Shown: piece by piece, positions 7,877-15,097 of the stretch
Position numbering within the stretch: the stretch's first letter is position 1
Layout of the letters: each line of letters opens with the position of its first letter
Assembly (NCBI RefSeq): GCF_009931115.1
Contig: NZ_CP047491.1
Location: 2,989,501-3,053,500 of the forward strand
DNA: 64,000 nt
From: Microbulbifer hydrolyticus
GTDB taxonomy: Bacteria; Pseudomonadota; Gammaproteobacteria; Pseudomonadales; Cellvibrionaceae
Direction: 5' to 3'
The notes under the pieces: generated by a model
Told to the model about the DNA's origin: nothing
The model's database searches: none
The model's input: only the letters and a program-made list of their open reading frames with translations
Made by a program: the position numbers and the translations under genes

Positions 7877-9040
7877 TCATACTCCCCCGACAAAAAGCAA
7901 CTGCACAACATTAACCATAGATGTGAAGGTTGTCTGCTTCACCAACAAGAAACCCAACCAAACAAAGTGCAAGGTCAGAGTCACACTGAGACTGTAGGAT
8001 AACCAAGAAGGCATTAAGGAATACATATTCGGAGCATAAATACGCAGTCTTTTAAAATACTGCCATATAACAATACCCACCCAATGATAAAAGGCCCATG
8101 CTAGATAACGCAGCGATACTTCATGCCACATACCAATTGTCACCAGTGACGCTAGAACACCTATGCTAGGATTTCGAGAACGAGCCATTACATATTTGTA
8201 TATGTAGTCACGACTCCAGCTAGTTAGTGATATATGCCACTTTCGCCAAAAATCCGAAATGTTTTTTGCCAAGTATGGAGCATCGAAGTTTTCTCCGACT
8301 CGATAGCCAAGCATAGCTGAAAAAGCAATGGCGATATCGGAAAACCCGGAAAAAAGCAAGTAAAGAGTCAACCCCTCCCGAACCAATTCCAGATATTGCC
8401 ATAGCTGAGTGCCGGCACCGATATTTTCCGCTGCCCAATATGGCCAATATGACTGTAGAAAAAAACCACAAACAATAACTACTTTTACATAGCCATAAAT
8501 TGCACGCTCAATACCTCTTGAAAATAATTCCGCATCCCATCGATGTCGTCGGTGTCCTTTTCCGAACTCATCAAATCGATTGATCGGCCCCACCCAAATA
8601 GTTGGCAGAAAGAACAAGTAAGAAACTAGTGTACGCGCATCGACTACCCCGATGTTTCCGCGCGAACGCTCCAAAATAAGATGGATACACCTTAATGAAT
8701 AAAAAGATATACCCAAAGGAATCACACCATTTCCGACGAGCCCACCATCTGCACTACGCTCTATCGCCAAAAGTTTAAAGCCAACCAACACAATCAAGAT
8801 CAGGCTAATTGCGAACTTACTCCTCGCCGGGCTGAGCTGCTCACGCGAGACGGTCAGGTAGCAAAGCAGAGAAAATACAACAAGAACACCACTGGAATAC
8901 GGCGATAACGAATAAAGAAAAAGCAGCGAAACCGATGCAAGCAGCCAACCACGATGCGCAGCAGGAAGCACCCAGAAAGCGACAAGCGTCGGAATAATCC
9001 ACTCGAGCCACTCGAGGGAAACAAAATTAAAGTCACCCAT
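7877..9040 (-). CDS. MBOAT family membrane O-acyltransferase (AlgI/DltB-like)
   Basis: A 387-residue polytopic membrane protein beginning MGDFNFVSLEWLEWIIPT. The MBOAT core is clear: FLPTIWVGPINRFDEF, NISDFWRKWHISLTSWSRDY, and GMWHEVSLRYLAWAFYHW, which carries the conserved catalytic histidine of AlgI, DltB and PatA-type proteins. MBOATs pass an acyl group, often arriving from a carrier protein or CoA on the cytoplasmic side, to a hydroxyl of a polymer or lipid on the other side. It is the last gene of a five-gene operon that also encodes a ligase-carrier fusion and a membrane-anchored SGNH protein, the partners seen in Dlt systems. Its ATG at 9040 lies 2 bases after the sulfotransferase stop, so translation is probably coupled. 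Its codons are distinctly AT-rich (22 G+C in the line 8221-8280). Confidence 0.9.
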   Translation of the reverse strand: MGDFNFVSLEWLEWIIPTLVAFWVLPAAHRGWLLASVSLLFLYSLSPYSSGVLVVFSLLCYLTVSREQLSPARSKFAISLILIVLVGFKLLAIERSADGGLVGNGVIPLGISFYSLRCIHLILERSRGNIGVVDARTLVSYLFFLPTIWVGPINRFDEFGKGHRRHRWDAELFSRGIERAIYGYVKVVIVCGFFLQSYWPYWAAENIGAGTQLWQYLELVREGLTLYLLFSGFSDIAIAFSAMLGYRVGENFDAPYLAKNISDFWRKWHISLTSWSRDYIYKYVMARSRNPSIGVLASLVTIGMWHEVSLRYLAWAFYHWVGIVIWQYFKRLRIYAPNMYSLMPSWLSYSLSVTLTLHFVWLGFLLVKQTTFTSMVNVVQLLFVGGV

Positions 9041-9042
9041 TA

Positions 9043-9948
9043 CTAATTCTTTTTCTGCATCTGCACAGCCAGCCCACTCAGATAACGTCTGCGAAGGCGG
9101 TCCTGACTGATCGGTCTGTGCGATAACGCATCGTAACCACATACTTCCAGTAGCGGGTTAAGCATTGGCGCCAAGTCCGACACCAGCGGTGAGGGCAACG
9201 ATTGCCAGCGCCCACTACTAGAGGAGTGAATAGAGCTTTCACCATAGGTTTTATGATCACTGAAGCCAAGTATCTCAGACCTCTCCAGTGCATCCTCAAG
9301 CATATCTGGAACGAAGCTTTCCCCCAATTTCGCGAACACCGCTTCAAGCGTATCCGCGGGGTCTTCAACCAAGTCCTCGTAGCGGATTATCAGGCTATTC
9401 TCTCCCTGTCTCTCCCCAAGCCCCATCAGTGTTTTGGTTGCATCCGCCCAAGAGTGTGCAAACGCCTCAACCGGGCGCGGGTGCCTCTTGATGTATGGAT
9501 GCATGGAACTTGGATACACGCCAGCCGTCGCGCAAAACTCTACTGAGCTGACGGCAACATCGAGAGGATGCCGAATGATGCCTAGATAAAATACCGAGTC
9601 GCCAAAAATTCTCTCAATCGCATCAGCACAAAAAATATCAAATGCCGTCTTTTCCGCCCAACGCCGCTTTCCATGATTCTGAGCAAAGGTGTCCAAAAAG
9701 CCGAATGCAAGCTCCTTCAGCCTTGAAAGTACTTCTTCATCTTCGAAGCCAGCAAAGTTTAAGCCTGAAAGCACACCCATATCGACGCCATCTGCAGTGT
9801 AATCTGCGTCGATAAAGCGAGCACACGCTCCCAGTAAATGAGTTTCCGGTGGCGATGCAAATTCAGGATGAGCGTTGAAAATCCTGCGTAATAAGGTTGT
9901 CCCAGACCGCGGGTGACCAAGGATTACGACGCCTTTTTTAGTATTCAT
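9043..9948 (-). CDS. PAPS-dependent sulfotransferase family protein
   Basis: A 301-residue soluble protein of the sulfotransferase superfamily. VVILGHPRSGTTLLRR at the N-terminus is the 5'-phosphosulfate-binding loop (residues 11-18), and YLGIIRHPLDVAVSSVEF in the middle is the 3'-phosphate-binding segment with its Arg and Ser. NSLIIRYEDLVEDPADTLEA is the family's third conserved region. Such enzymes move a sulfuryl group from PAPS to a hydroxyl or amine; bacterial members of this type sulfate sugars, lipids or small metabolites. The acceptor is unknown. It lies 1 base after the ligase gene and 2 bases before the MBOAT gene, so it very likely acts in the same pathway. Dlt operons as I know them have no sulfotransferase. 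Confidence 0.88.
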   Translation of the reverse strand: MNTKKGVVILGHPRSGTTLLRRIFNAHPEFASPPETHLLGACARFIDADYTADGVDMGVLSGLNFAGFEDEEVLSRLKELAFGFLDTFAQNHGKRRWAEKTAFDIFCADAIERIFGDSVFYLGIIRHPLDVAVSSVEFCATAGVYPSSMHPYIKRHPRPVEAFAHSWADATKTLMGLGERQGENSLIIRYEDLVEDPADTLEAVFAKLGESFVPDMLEDALERSEILGFSDHKTYGESSIHSSSSGRWQSLPSPLVSDLAPMLNPLLEVCGYDALSHRPISQDRLRRRYLSGLAVQMQKKN

Positions 9949-9949
9949 T

Positions 9950-11824
9950 TTAGTCCAGCCCCCCCTGCTCCAAACGTTGAGAAAGCAATGTCAGGAGATC
10001 TCGCAAAGAACTGATTCCGATCACTTCACGCGCTTCTATTTCCAGGTCGAACTCCTGCTCGACCTCCATGATCAATTCAAGAAACGCCAGAGAATCCCAA
10101 GCAGAAAGATTTTCCGGACTGCTATCCATCGTCAAAGCCGACACTGGAACATGAAACACAGATGCAGCAGCATTGAGAATACGCTCTGACAGATCACCAT
10201 CCTCAACATTTTCACCACACCGAGATACCGAAACCTCCAACTTCACCTTCTTCTTGAGCGCAGGTAAATCGACCTTTCCGGAAGGGCCATAAGGCAGTTG
10301 ATTTAACATCAGGATTTCATTGGGAACCTTTTCACGCGCGAGCTGGAGACGACAGTGTTCAAATAACGCATTCGTATCAAGTTCTCCCTCCTGAACGACA
10401 ACGCATGTAATTACCCTCTCACCGAGTAATCGATCTGGCATCCCCACGGTCTCTGCAGCAGTGACCCCGGGGTACCCCCGCACTACTTCAGACACCTCCT
10501 CTGGAATTACATTTATACCGGCCCTGACGATAATATTTTTAAGACGCCCGACAATTGAAATAAACCCTTCAGTATCCTTAATCGCCAAATCCCCAGTTCG
10601 AAACCAATCTCCCCGAAAAACGGATTTTGTTGCATCGACGTCATTAAAATACCCCGACATGACAATATCACCGCGAATACATAGCTCTCCGGACACTCCC
10701 TCAAGCACTTCCTGACCAGATTCATCGACAACCTGAACTTCGCACCCAACGGCCTTTCCGACGGTCCCTATCTTTCTTGAGGCATCATCGGGCCCGCAAT
10801 AGGTCGCCTCGCATACTGTCTCTGTCAAACCATAGCAATTGACAATTCTCGTACCGAAGCGAGCCTCAAACCGACGCCATAAATCTGCGTCAAGAGGACC
10901 TGCGGTCGACTCGATGAATAGAAATTCATCTGACGTAAAACTATCATCATACTCAGACGGCATCCGATCAATCATCGCCAGCACTGTCGGCACAGTAATA
11001 AGGTGTGAGATTTTTTCCCTATAGACCGTGTCCAGTAATTCCCCGAGAGCCTGCATATCGACGGAATCTGGAGTCAACCAGGTATAACCGATTGTGCAGG
11101 CCAGTAGCGGCCCCTGATTTAGACCATCAGTGTGGTGCAAAGGCAGGTGATTAAGCACCCTGGAATCACCCGACAACTTGAACTGGCCTCGCATTGCCTC
11201 GACCTGCGCATAGAGATTGGCGTGACTCAGCTGCACCCCTTTGGGCTTCGATGTCGTACCAGACGTAAACAGGATCAAGGCCGGAGTTTCATCCGGAAAG
11301 CTCGACACACCCGAAACAATGGCCTCCGAATCAAGACACGCAGGGAAAGTATTCCCATCGCTGGGCGTAGACTTATTTCCAATTCGGAGCCCGAAGAAAC
11401 TTTTTTTCGAGGGTTGCGCTATAGGTATAATCACCGTATTCGATTCGGGACTCTGAATCTTTCCGGCAATATCAAGAATAGACTTGTCAATAAAGACCAC
11501 ACTACTCTGGCTTTTTTCCAACAAGTAGTTCAGCTCGGCAGCTGATGCTTCTGGATCAAGAACCACTGCGGTCACGCCGTCCATCAGACAGGCTATGTAA
11601 AGAGTGGCAACCGATTCACGATCAGAGCTGACTATCGCTACGTGGTCACCGATTGAGAGCCCTCGCCCCCTCAACAATGACCTGGTCTTACCAACTTGCT
11701 CAGCCAGCTTTCCATATGTAAGCTTCCGCCCAGCACAAACCAGAAATTCCTTTCTATCCGCAACCGCGCCAATCGACTGATTAATCAGACTTACCAGCCG
11801 GGTTCCCCTACTGCCTGACATCAT
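9950..11824 (-). CDS. Acyl/aminoacyl-AMP ligase fused to a carrier protein domain
   Basis: A 624-residue two-domain protein. Residues 1 to about 530 are an ANL-superfamily adenylating enzyme: LFTSGTTSKPKGVQLS (186-200) is the P-loop, LPLHHTDGLNQGPLL follows it, YGLTETVCEATY is the A5 region, WFRTGDLAIKDTEGFISIVG contains the ATP-ribose aspartate, and LPYGPSGKVDLPALKKK holds the catalytic lysine. Residues 540-620 are an acyl carrier domain with the phosphopantetheine site AWDSLAF (Ser578). The enzyme should adenylate a carboxylic acid and load it on its own carrier arm, as DltA and DltC do as separate proteins. The substrate cannot be read without comparing the pocket; fatty, hydroxy or amino acids are all possible. 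It lies 5 bases after the SGNH gene. Confidence 0.92.
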   Translation of the reverse strand: MMSGSRGTRLVSLINQSIGAVADRKEFLVCAGRKLTYGKLAEQVGKTRSLLRGRGLSIGDHVAIVSSDRESVATLYIACLMDGVTAVVLDPEASAAELNYLLEKSQSSVVFIDKSILDIAGKIQSPESNTVIIPIAQPSKKSFFGLRIGNKSTPSDGNTFPACLDSEAIVSGVSSFPDETPALILFTSGTTSKPKGVQLSHANLYAQVEAMRGQFKLSGDSRVLNHLPLHHTDGLNQGPLLACTIGYTWLTPDSVDMQALGELLDTVYREKISHLITVPTVLAMIDRMPSEYDDSFTSDEFLFIESTAGPLDADLWRRFEARFGTRIVNCYGLTETVCEATYCGPDDASRKIGTVGKAVGCEVQVVDESGQEVLEGVSGELCIRGDIVMSGYFNDVDATKSVFRGDWFRTGDLAIKDTEGFISIVGRLKNIIVRAGINVIPEEVSEVVRGYPGVTAAETVGMPDRLLGERVITCVVVQEGELDTNALFEHCRLQLAREKVPNEILMLNQLPYGPSGKVDLPALKKKVKLEVSVSRCGENVEDGDLSERILNAAASVFHVPVSALTMDSSPENLSAWDSLAFLELIMEVEQEFDLEIEAREVIGISSLRDLLTLLSQRLEQGGLD

Positions 11825-11829
11825 TTACC

Positions 11830-12753
11830 TCACGACTTTCGAATCTGACTATTAATCTCACTGGCCAAGAAGGTCACAAGCCACTTACTATAGACTTCTC
11901 GACCGCTTTCATTCATATGCACAACATCACAGTACTCGTTATTCATAAACTCCTGCGATGTATTACCCACCTCTACCAGAGGCAACTCATTTGGAGGCGG
12001 CACACTTGCCATGCCACGAGGGGAGATAGGGATAGAAATTCCCCGAATTACTATCCCCTTAGCGGCAGCCTGTTTAAGGAACCCAGCCACACCAGGGGCG
12101 AACTGAGCTTCGTCGCCAAACCGTGCCCACTTGAGAAAATGCGCTCTACGCTGCTCCACCGTCTCGTTAATCGACAGCGCATCACAACTCATTTCAACCT
12201 GCTGCTTTTCCTGGTCCCGGCCCTTCTTGTCAGAAAAAGCTCCAAAAAAGAGTGACTCCAAATACTTGCGGGAAAAGAACCACTGACTGTAGGTCGATCG
12301 CTCCTTACTCAAGAGGTCTTCCTGAATCACAACCAAATCCGGTCTGAGCTCCAATACAGTCTCGGTCAACCCGGAAAAGTCCTCGAAAACTGCAATATCT
12401 TTGACAATACGGCGTACGGATACCGCTCGTCCGAGTTCATCACTCAGCTTGCTTCCCAGGTCTTCCTCCGCAAGCGTCGCGTAACGCAATCGGGAATCCC
12501 CGAACATAACCACCTGTAACTGCTCGCCAGAAGATTCGTCTGATACCAAGCGATTGAGGTTAAACTCGGTGAACTCTTTTGATGGTGGCGTAAAACCCAT
12601 TACAAACAGGAAATAATACGCAGCCGGAATCATTAGCAAAAGGAAGCAGACACCCCATACCCAAAGCGGGAGGGGCCGAGCATCAATTGCCTTATACATA
12701 CCAGATCTTATCATTTTGTTTTGGAATATAGACTCATAAAACTTCAAAGTCAT
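11830..12753 (-). CDS. Membrane-anchored SGNH-hydrolase-like protein (DltD/AlgX-like role)
   Basis: A 307-residue protein with a single N-terminal membrane helix (about residues 30-52) and a C-terminal domain expected outside the inner membrane. VVMFGDSRLRYA (Gly85-Asp86-Ser87) is the nucleophile block of SGNH/GDSL hydrolases, and CDVVHMNESG near the end supplies the Asp276-x-x-His279 pair. The arrangement matches DltD, PatB and AlgJ/AlgX-type proteins that pair with MBOAT acyltransferases and transfer or receive the acyl group. It starts inside the end of the serine hydrolase gene (4-base ATGA overlap) and is followed 5 bases later by the ligase-carrier gene, so it is translationally linked to both. 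Assignment to the superfamily rests on motif spacing and context, not on close similarity to any one member. Confidence 0.8.
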   Translation of the reverse strand: MTLKFYESIFQNKMIRSGMYKAIDARPLPLWVWGVCFLLLMIPAAYYFLFVMGFTPPSKEFTEFNLNRLVSDESSGEQLQVVMFGDSRLRYATLAEEDLGSKLSDELGRAVSVRRIVKDIAVFEDFSGLTETVLELRPDLVVIQEDLLSKERSTYSQWFFSRKYLESLFFGAFSDKKGRDQEKQQVEMSCDALSINETVEQRRAHFLKWARFGDEAQFAPGVAGFLKQAAAKGIVIRGISIPISPRGMASVPPPNELPLVEVGNTSQEFMNNEYCDVVHMNESGREVYSKWLVTFLASEINSQIRKS

Positions 12754-14012
12754 TTAGCGCCAAGGGGGAGGGAGACGGCACCCGCAATACCGGCTTTGTA
12801 GTATTGCTCGATGGAATAGTACATTTTTTGATAAAGTTTCACCGTCTGCTCGAACCCTTCAAGAGGTTGCCCACTCCCCAGCAAGACCGTGACCCCCCCG
12901 TGCTCGTCAATCACTGCCACCGAACGGCTGCCGGGCAGAACCCCCCCCTGCATAGAAACGGAGAGCTGGCTATTAGACTGCTTGTGCACATAAACCCCAT
13001 AACCATAACAATTCATATACTCACTCAGGTCACAACCTTCCCCGACCGTTGCGGAAAGTATATTCAGTGGCTGACGCCGAAGCATGCTATGAATTAACTG
13101 GGCCAAAGCGCTGGCATTACCGGAAAGCCCAGCAACCGCAGAGAGAGCATGGAAGTCAAATCGTTGATAATATCTTTCTGAAAAGAAATCCCCATTACGA
13201 AAATCATAACGCACTTCATCTTTCAAGTAGGGACCATCAATAAAGCGAACGCCTTGATCAGACAGCGAGTACATTTCCTCGATCAACTGCCTGAATGGCT
13301 TCCCCGTCACTTTCTCGAGTACCGCGCCAAGCAGACAGTAACCGCGATTCGAGTAGCTGTAACGCTCGCCAGGAGAAAAATCGAGCATTTGTGAAGACAA
13401 TGCCTTGATATCGTAGGGGCACCAAGTATTTTTCCTGAGTGAGAACAGTGGGTCCTCACTCTTCATACGGTCAAAACCTGCTTGATGAGAAAGAAGGTGA
13501 CCAATAGTAACTTCCCTTAACCGAGCATCCCTGGAGGGAACTAATTCTGGAAAAATTTCAACCAGAGCCGCATCCAACCGCAATCCACCAGAATTAATTA
13601 TCGCCAAAGTGGCGTCAGCAGTTATCAGTTTAGACAGGCTCGCATAGCGAAAACGAGTAGTTTCGCTCAACCGCGGCGAGGCGATTAGCGTTCCCTCCCA
13701 CCCATTCTCACAATGATGGCGCTTGCCATCCGGTTCTATGTAAGCTATCTGATTCGCCAGAGAGCCTTGACTTTCCGTGGCAAACAAAAGGGTTTCTCCC
13801 AGCCATACAGGAGCACCCGGGGAACAGGTCAACGTGGTGCGGGACACCATGGATTCAAGCGGGTACACGCTCCGCAACACCAACAATCGATCACTGATCC
13901 ACAAATGGGCAGATATCACCAGAACCGAGATGCTGACAATCAATAGCGCAAGGTCGCGCAACCGCACAGTAGAAAATAATTTCTGTCTCGGCACAAAACC
14001 TCCAACCACCAC
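12750..14012 (-). CDS. Membrane-anchored serine hydrolase (class C beta-lactamase / PBP fold)
   Basis: A 420-residue protein with one N-terminal membrane helix (residues about 20-39) and a large extracytoplasmic domain. YASLSKLITA gives the SxxK nucleophile motif (Ser125, Lys128), HLLSHQAGFD follows it as in the family, and YSYSNRGYCLLG gives the YxN motif (Tyr220, Asn222). MQGGVLPGSRSVAVID probably replaces the KTG box. Relatives are esterases, D-amino-acid amidases and peptidases; DltE of Lactobacillus is a D-alanyl esterase of this fold. It is first in the five-gene operon and overlaps the next gene by 4 bases. The start is a GTG at 14012; a second GTG at 13994, 4 bases after GGAGG, is an equally plausible start. 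Confidence 0.85.
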   Translation of the reverse strand: MVVGGFVPRQKLFSTVRLRDLALLIVSISVLVISAHLWISDRLLVLRSVYPLESMVSRTTLTCSPGAPVWLGETLLFATESQGSLANQIAYIEPDGKRHHCENGWEGTLIASPRLSETTRFRYASLSKLITADATLAIINSGGLRLDAALVEIFPELVPSRDARLREVTIGHLLSHQAGFDRMKSEDPLFSLRKNTWCPYDIKALSSQMLDFSPGERYSYSNRGYCLLGAVLEKVTGKPFRQLIEEMYSLSDQGVRFIDGPYLKDEVRYDFRNGDFFSERYYQRFDFHALSAVAGLSGNASALAQLIHSMLRRQPLNILSATVGEGCDLSEYMNCYGYGVYVHKQSNSQLSVSMQGGVLPGSRSVAVIDEHGGVTVLLGSGQPLEGFEQTVKLYQKMYYSIEQYYKAGIAGAVSLPLGAK

Positions 14013-14042
14013 AGCACAACTGTTCCACTCAAACCATGATTC

Positions 14043-14074
14043 AGAAACAAAAACGCCCCCAATAAGGGGGCGTT
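14043..14074 (-). terminator. Rho-independent terminator of pilA
   Basis: Perfect 9-base arms AACGCCCCC and GGGGGCGTT with a 5-base loop (14052-14074). On the minus strand the stem is followed by TTTGTTTCTG, giving an unbroken run of Ts at its base. It lies 32 bases after the pilA stop codon and just upstream of the serine hydrolase start, so the acyl-transfer operon should have its own promoter or depend on readthrough. Confidence 0.85.
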
Positions 14075-14105
14075 ACCGGAAAACAAATTATTGAAAATCT
14101 GTTTA

Positions 14106-14588
14106 TCAGGTACCTGAAGCCGTAGTAGTGGTGGACTCTTCAGCAATTTCATTCGCACAGCCGACCGGAACGTAAGCAGTTTCAGTAATGTCAGTGCCAC
14201 AGCTCCAACTACCCGCCGCGGTGCGAGTCCACTGAAGGTTTTTACCGCTGAGCGCAGTGGATGCGTTCTGTCCAAATGCTGCTGCCAGACTCGCGGACCC
14301 ATCGGTATTAAAGGTAGCTGTGAGACCACCACCAGTCTGCAGCGCCTTGCTATCACCCAGAAGCAGGTTGCTACCGCTCCAACCGAAATCACAGTCAGTT
14401 GCAGATAGACCATCCATCATGCAAGTCTCAACTACGGTACGCAGGGCACCAACCTCGCCCATGACCCGGCTTACCTGGGACTTGGTAACATAGTTTTGAT
14501 ACTGCGGAATAGCGACCGCAGCCAGAATACCAATGATCGCAACCACGATCATCAATTCAATAAGAGTAAAGCCCTGTTGCTTTTTCAT
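14106..14588 (-). CDS. pilA: Type IV major pilin PilA
   Basis: A 160-residue prepilin with a six-residue basic leader ending in glycine, then [20 protein letters not shown], the methylated N-terminal helix with the conserved Glu at mature position 5. PilD should cut after Gly6. The C-terminal part contains four cysteines (two around residues 55-65 and two near 135-147) able to form disulfides, the latter pair enclosing the D-region typical of type IVa pilins. The tail is Thr/Ser-rich (STTTTAS) and could carry O-glycans or other modification. The ATG at 14588 is used because GGAGACGGTTACA precedes it; the frame extends 5 codons upstream. It is divergent from pilBCD and ends at a clear terminator. 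Confidence 0.96.
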   Translation of the reverse strand: MKKQQGFTLIELMIVVAIIGILAAVAIPQYQNYVTKSQVSRVMGEVGALRTVVETCMMDGLSATDCDFGWSGSNLLLGDSKALQTGGGLTATFNTDGSASLAAAFGQNASTALSGKNLQWTRTAAGSWSCGTDITETAYVPVGCANEIAEESTTTTASGT

Positions 14589-15097
14589 TGTAACCGTCTC
14601 CATACAGACTGTTGTTTTAAGATGAAATCCCGTGAGGAAGTCGGCAGTTACAATAACGGCAATGTGGCAAAACGCGCAAGCGGGTAAATTGGCCTCACAA
14701 TTCAGATTGAGAGGAAAGTCATGCTGGCTGCGATCAAAATTTAGACAAAACTTGTAAGTTTTGTGCAGAGCGGGGAATCTGGTGACGTAAATTGTCAGGC
14801 CTCAGGAGAACAATAGAGGGCGTCAGGCGTGACATCGTGATGCAAAGTTCCCGGCTACCGGAGATACTGAGCTGGGTACGGAATCGCCCCTCGCAAGACG
14901 GATAGCCAGGCGGTAGCCTTGTTAGGGGACATATCCAGTTCACAGCTTGCGGGAATGACTTGCCGGGATCATTGGCTGGCGGATGCTTATTCGCTATATT
15001 GGGCTAACCCCAATGGCAAATTCCCTTTGCTGGCCGGTACTTAAGAACAAAATTTAAACAAAGATAATACATTCAGTACTCACACTAACGGTCCCCC
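14589..15097. promoter_or_regulatory. pilA-pilB divergent intergenic region
   Basis: About 500 bases between two divergent pilus genes. It must hold both promoters. The one outstanding element is the dyad at 14745-14764. I looked for the GG-N10-GC spacing of a sigma-54 promoter upstream of pilA and found only an 11-base spacing, so I do not call one. No tRNA or convincing small gene is seen. Confidence 0.6.
14745..14764. promoter_or_regulatory. 20-base perfect palindrome, candidate operator
   Basis: Arms ACAAAACTT and AAGTTTTGT are separated by only 2 bases (GT). The spacer is too short for an RNA hairpin to be the main function, while the length and symmetry suit binding by a dimeric regulator. 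It lies about 157 bases upstream of pilA and 333 bases upstream of pilB. Confidence 0.5.

Noticed and set aside
7739-8002. 87-codon plus-strand frame at the 3' end of the MBOAT gene
   Set aside because: It overlaps the MBOAT coding region on the opposite strand and encodes a low-complexity, Lys/Asn/Gln-rich product with no ribosome binding site.
14589-14720. Sigma-54 promoter upstream of pilA
   Set aside because: pilA genes often have one, but the only GG...GC pair found on the minus strand is one base too far apart, so it is not called.
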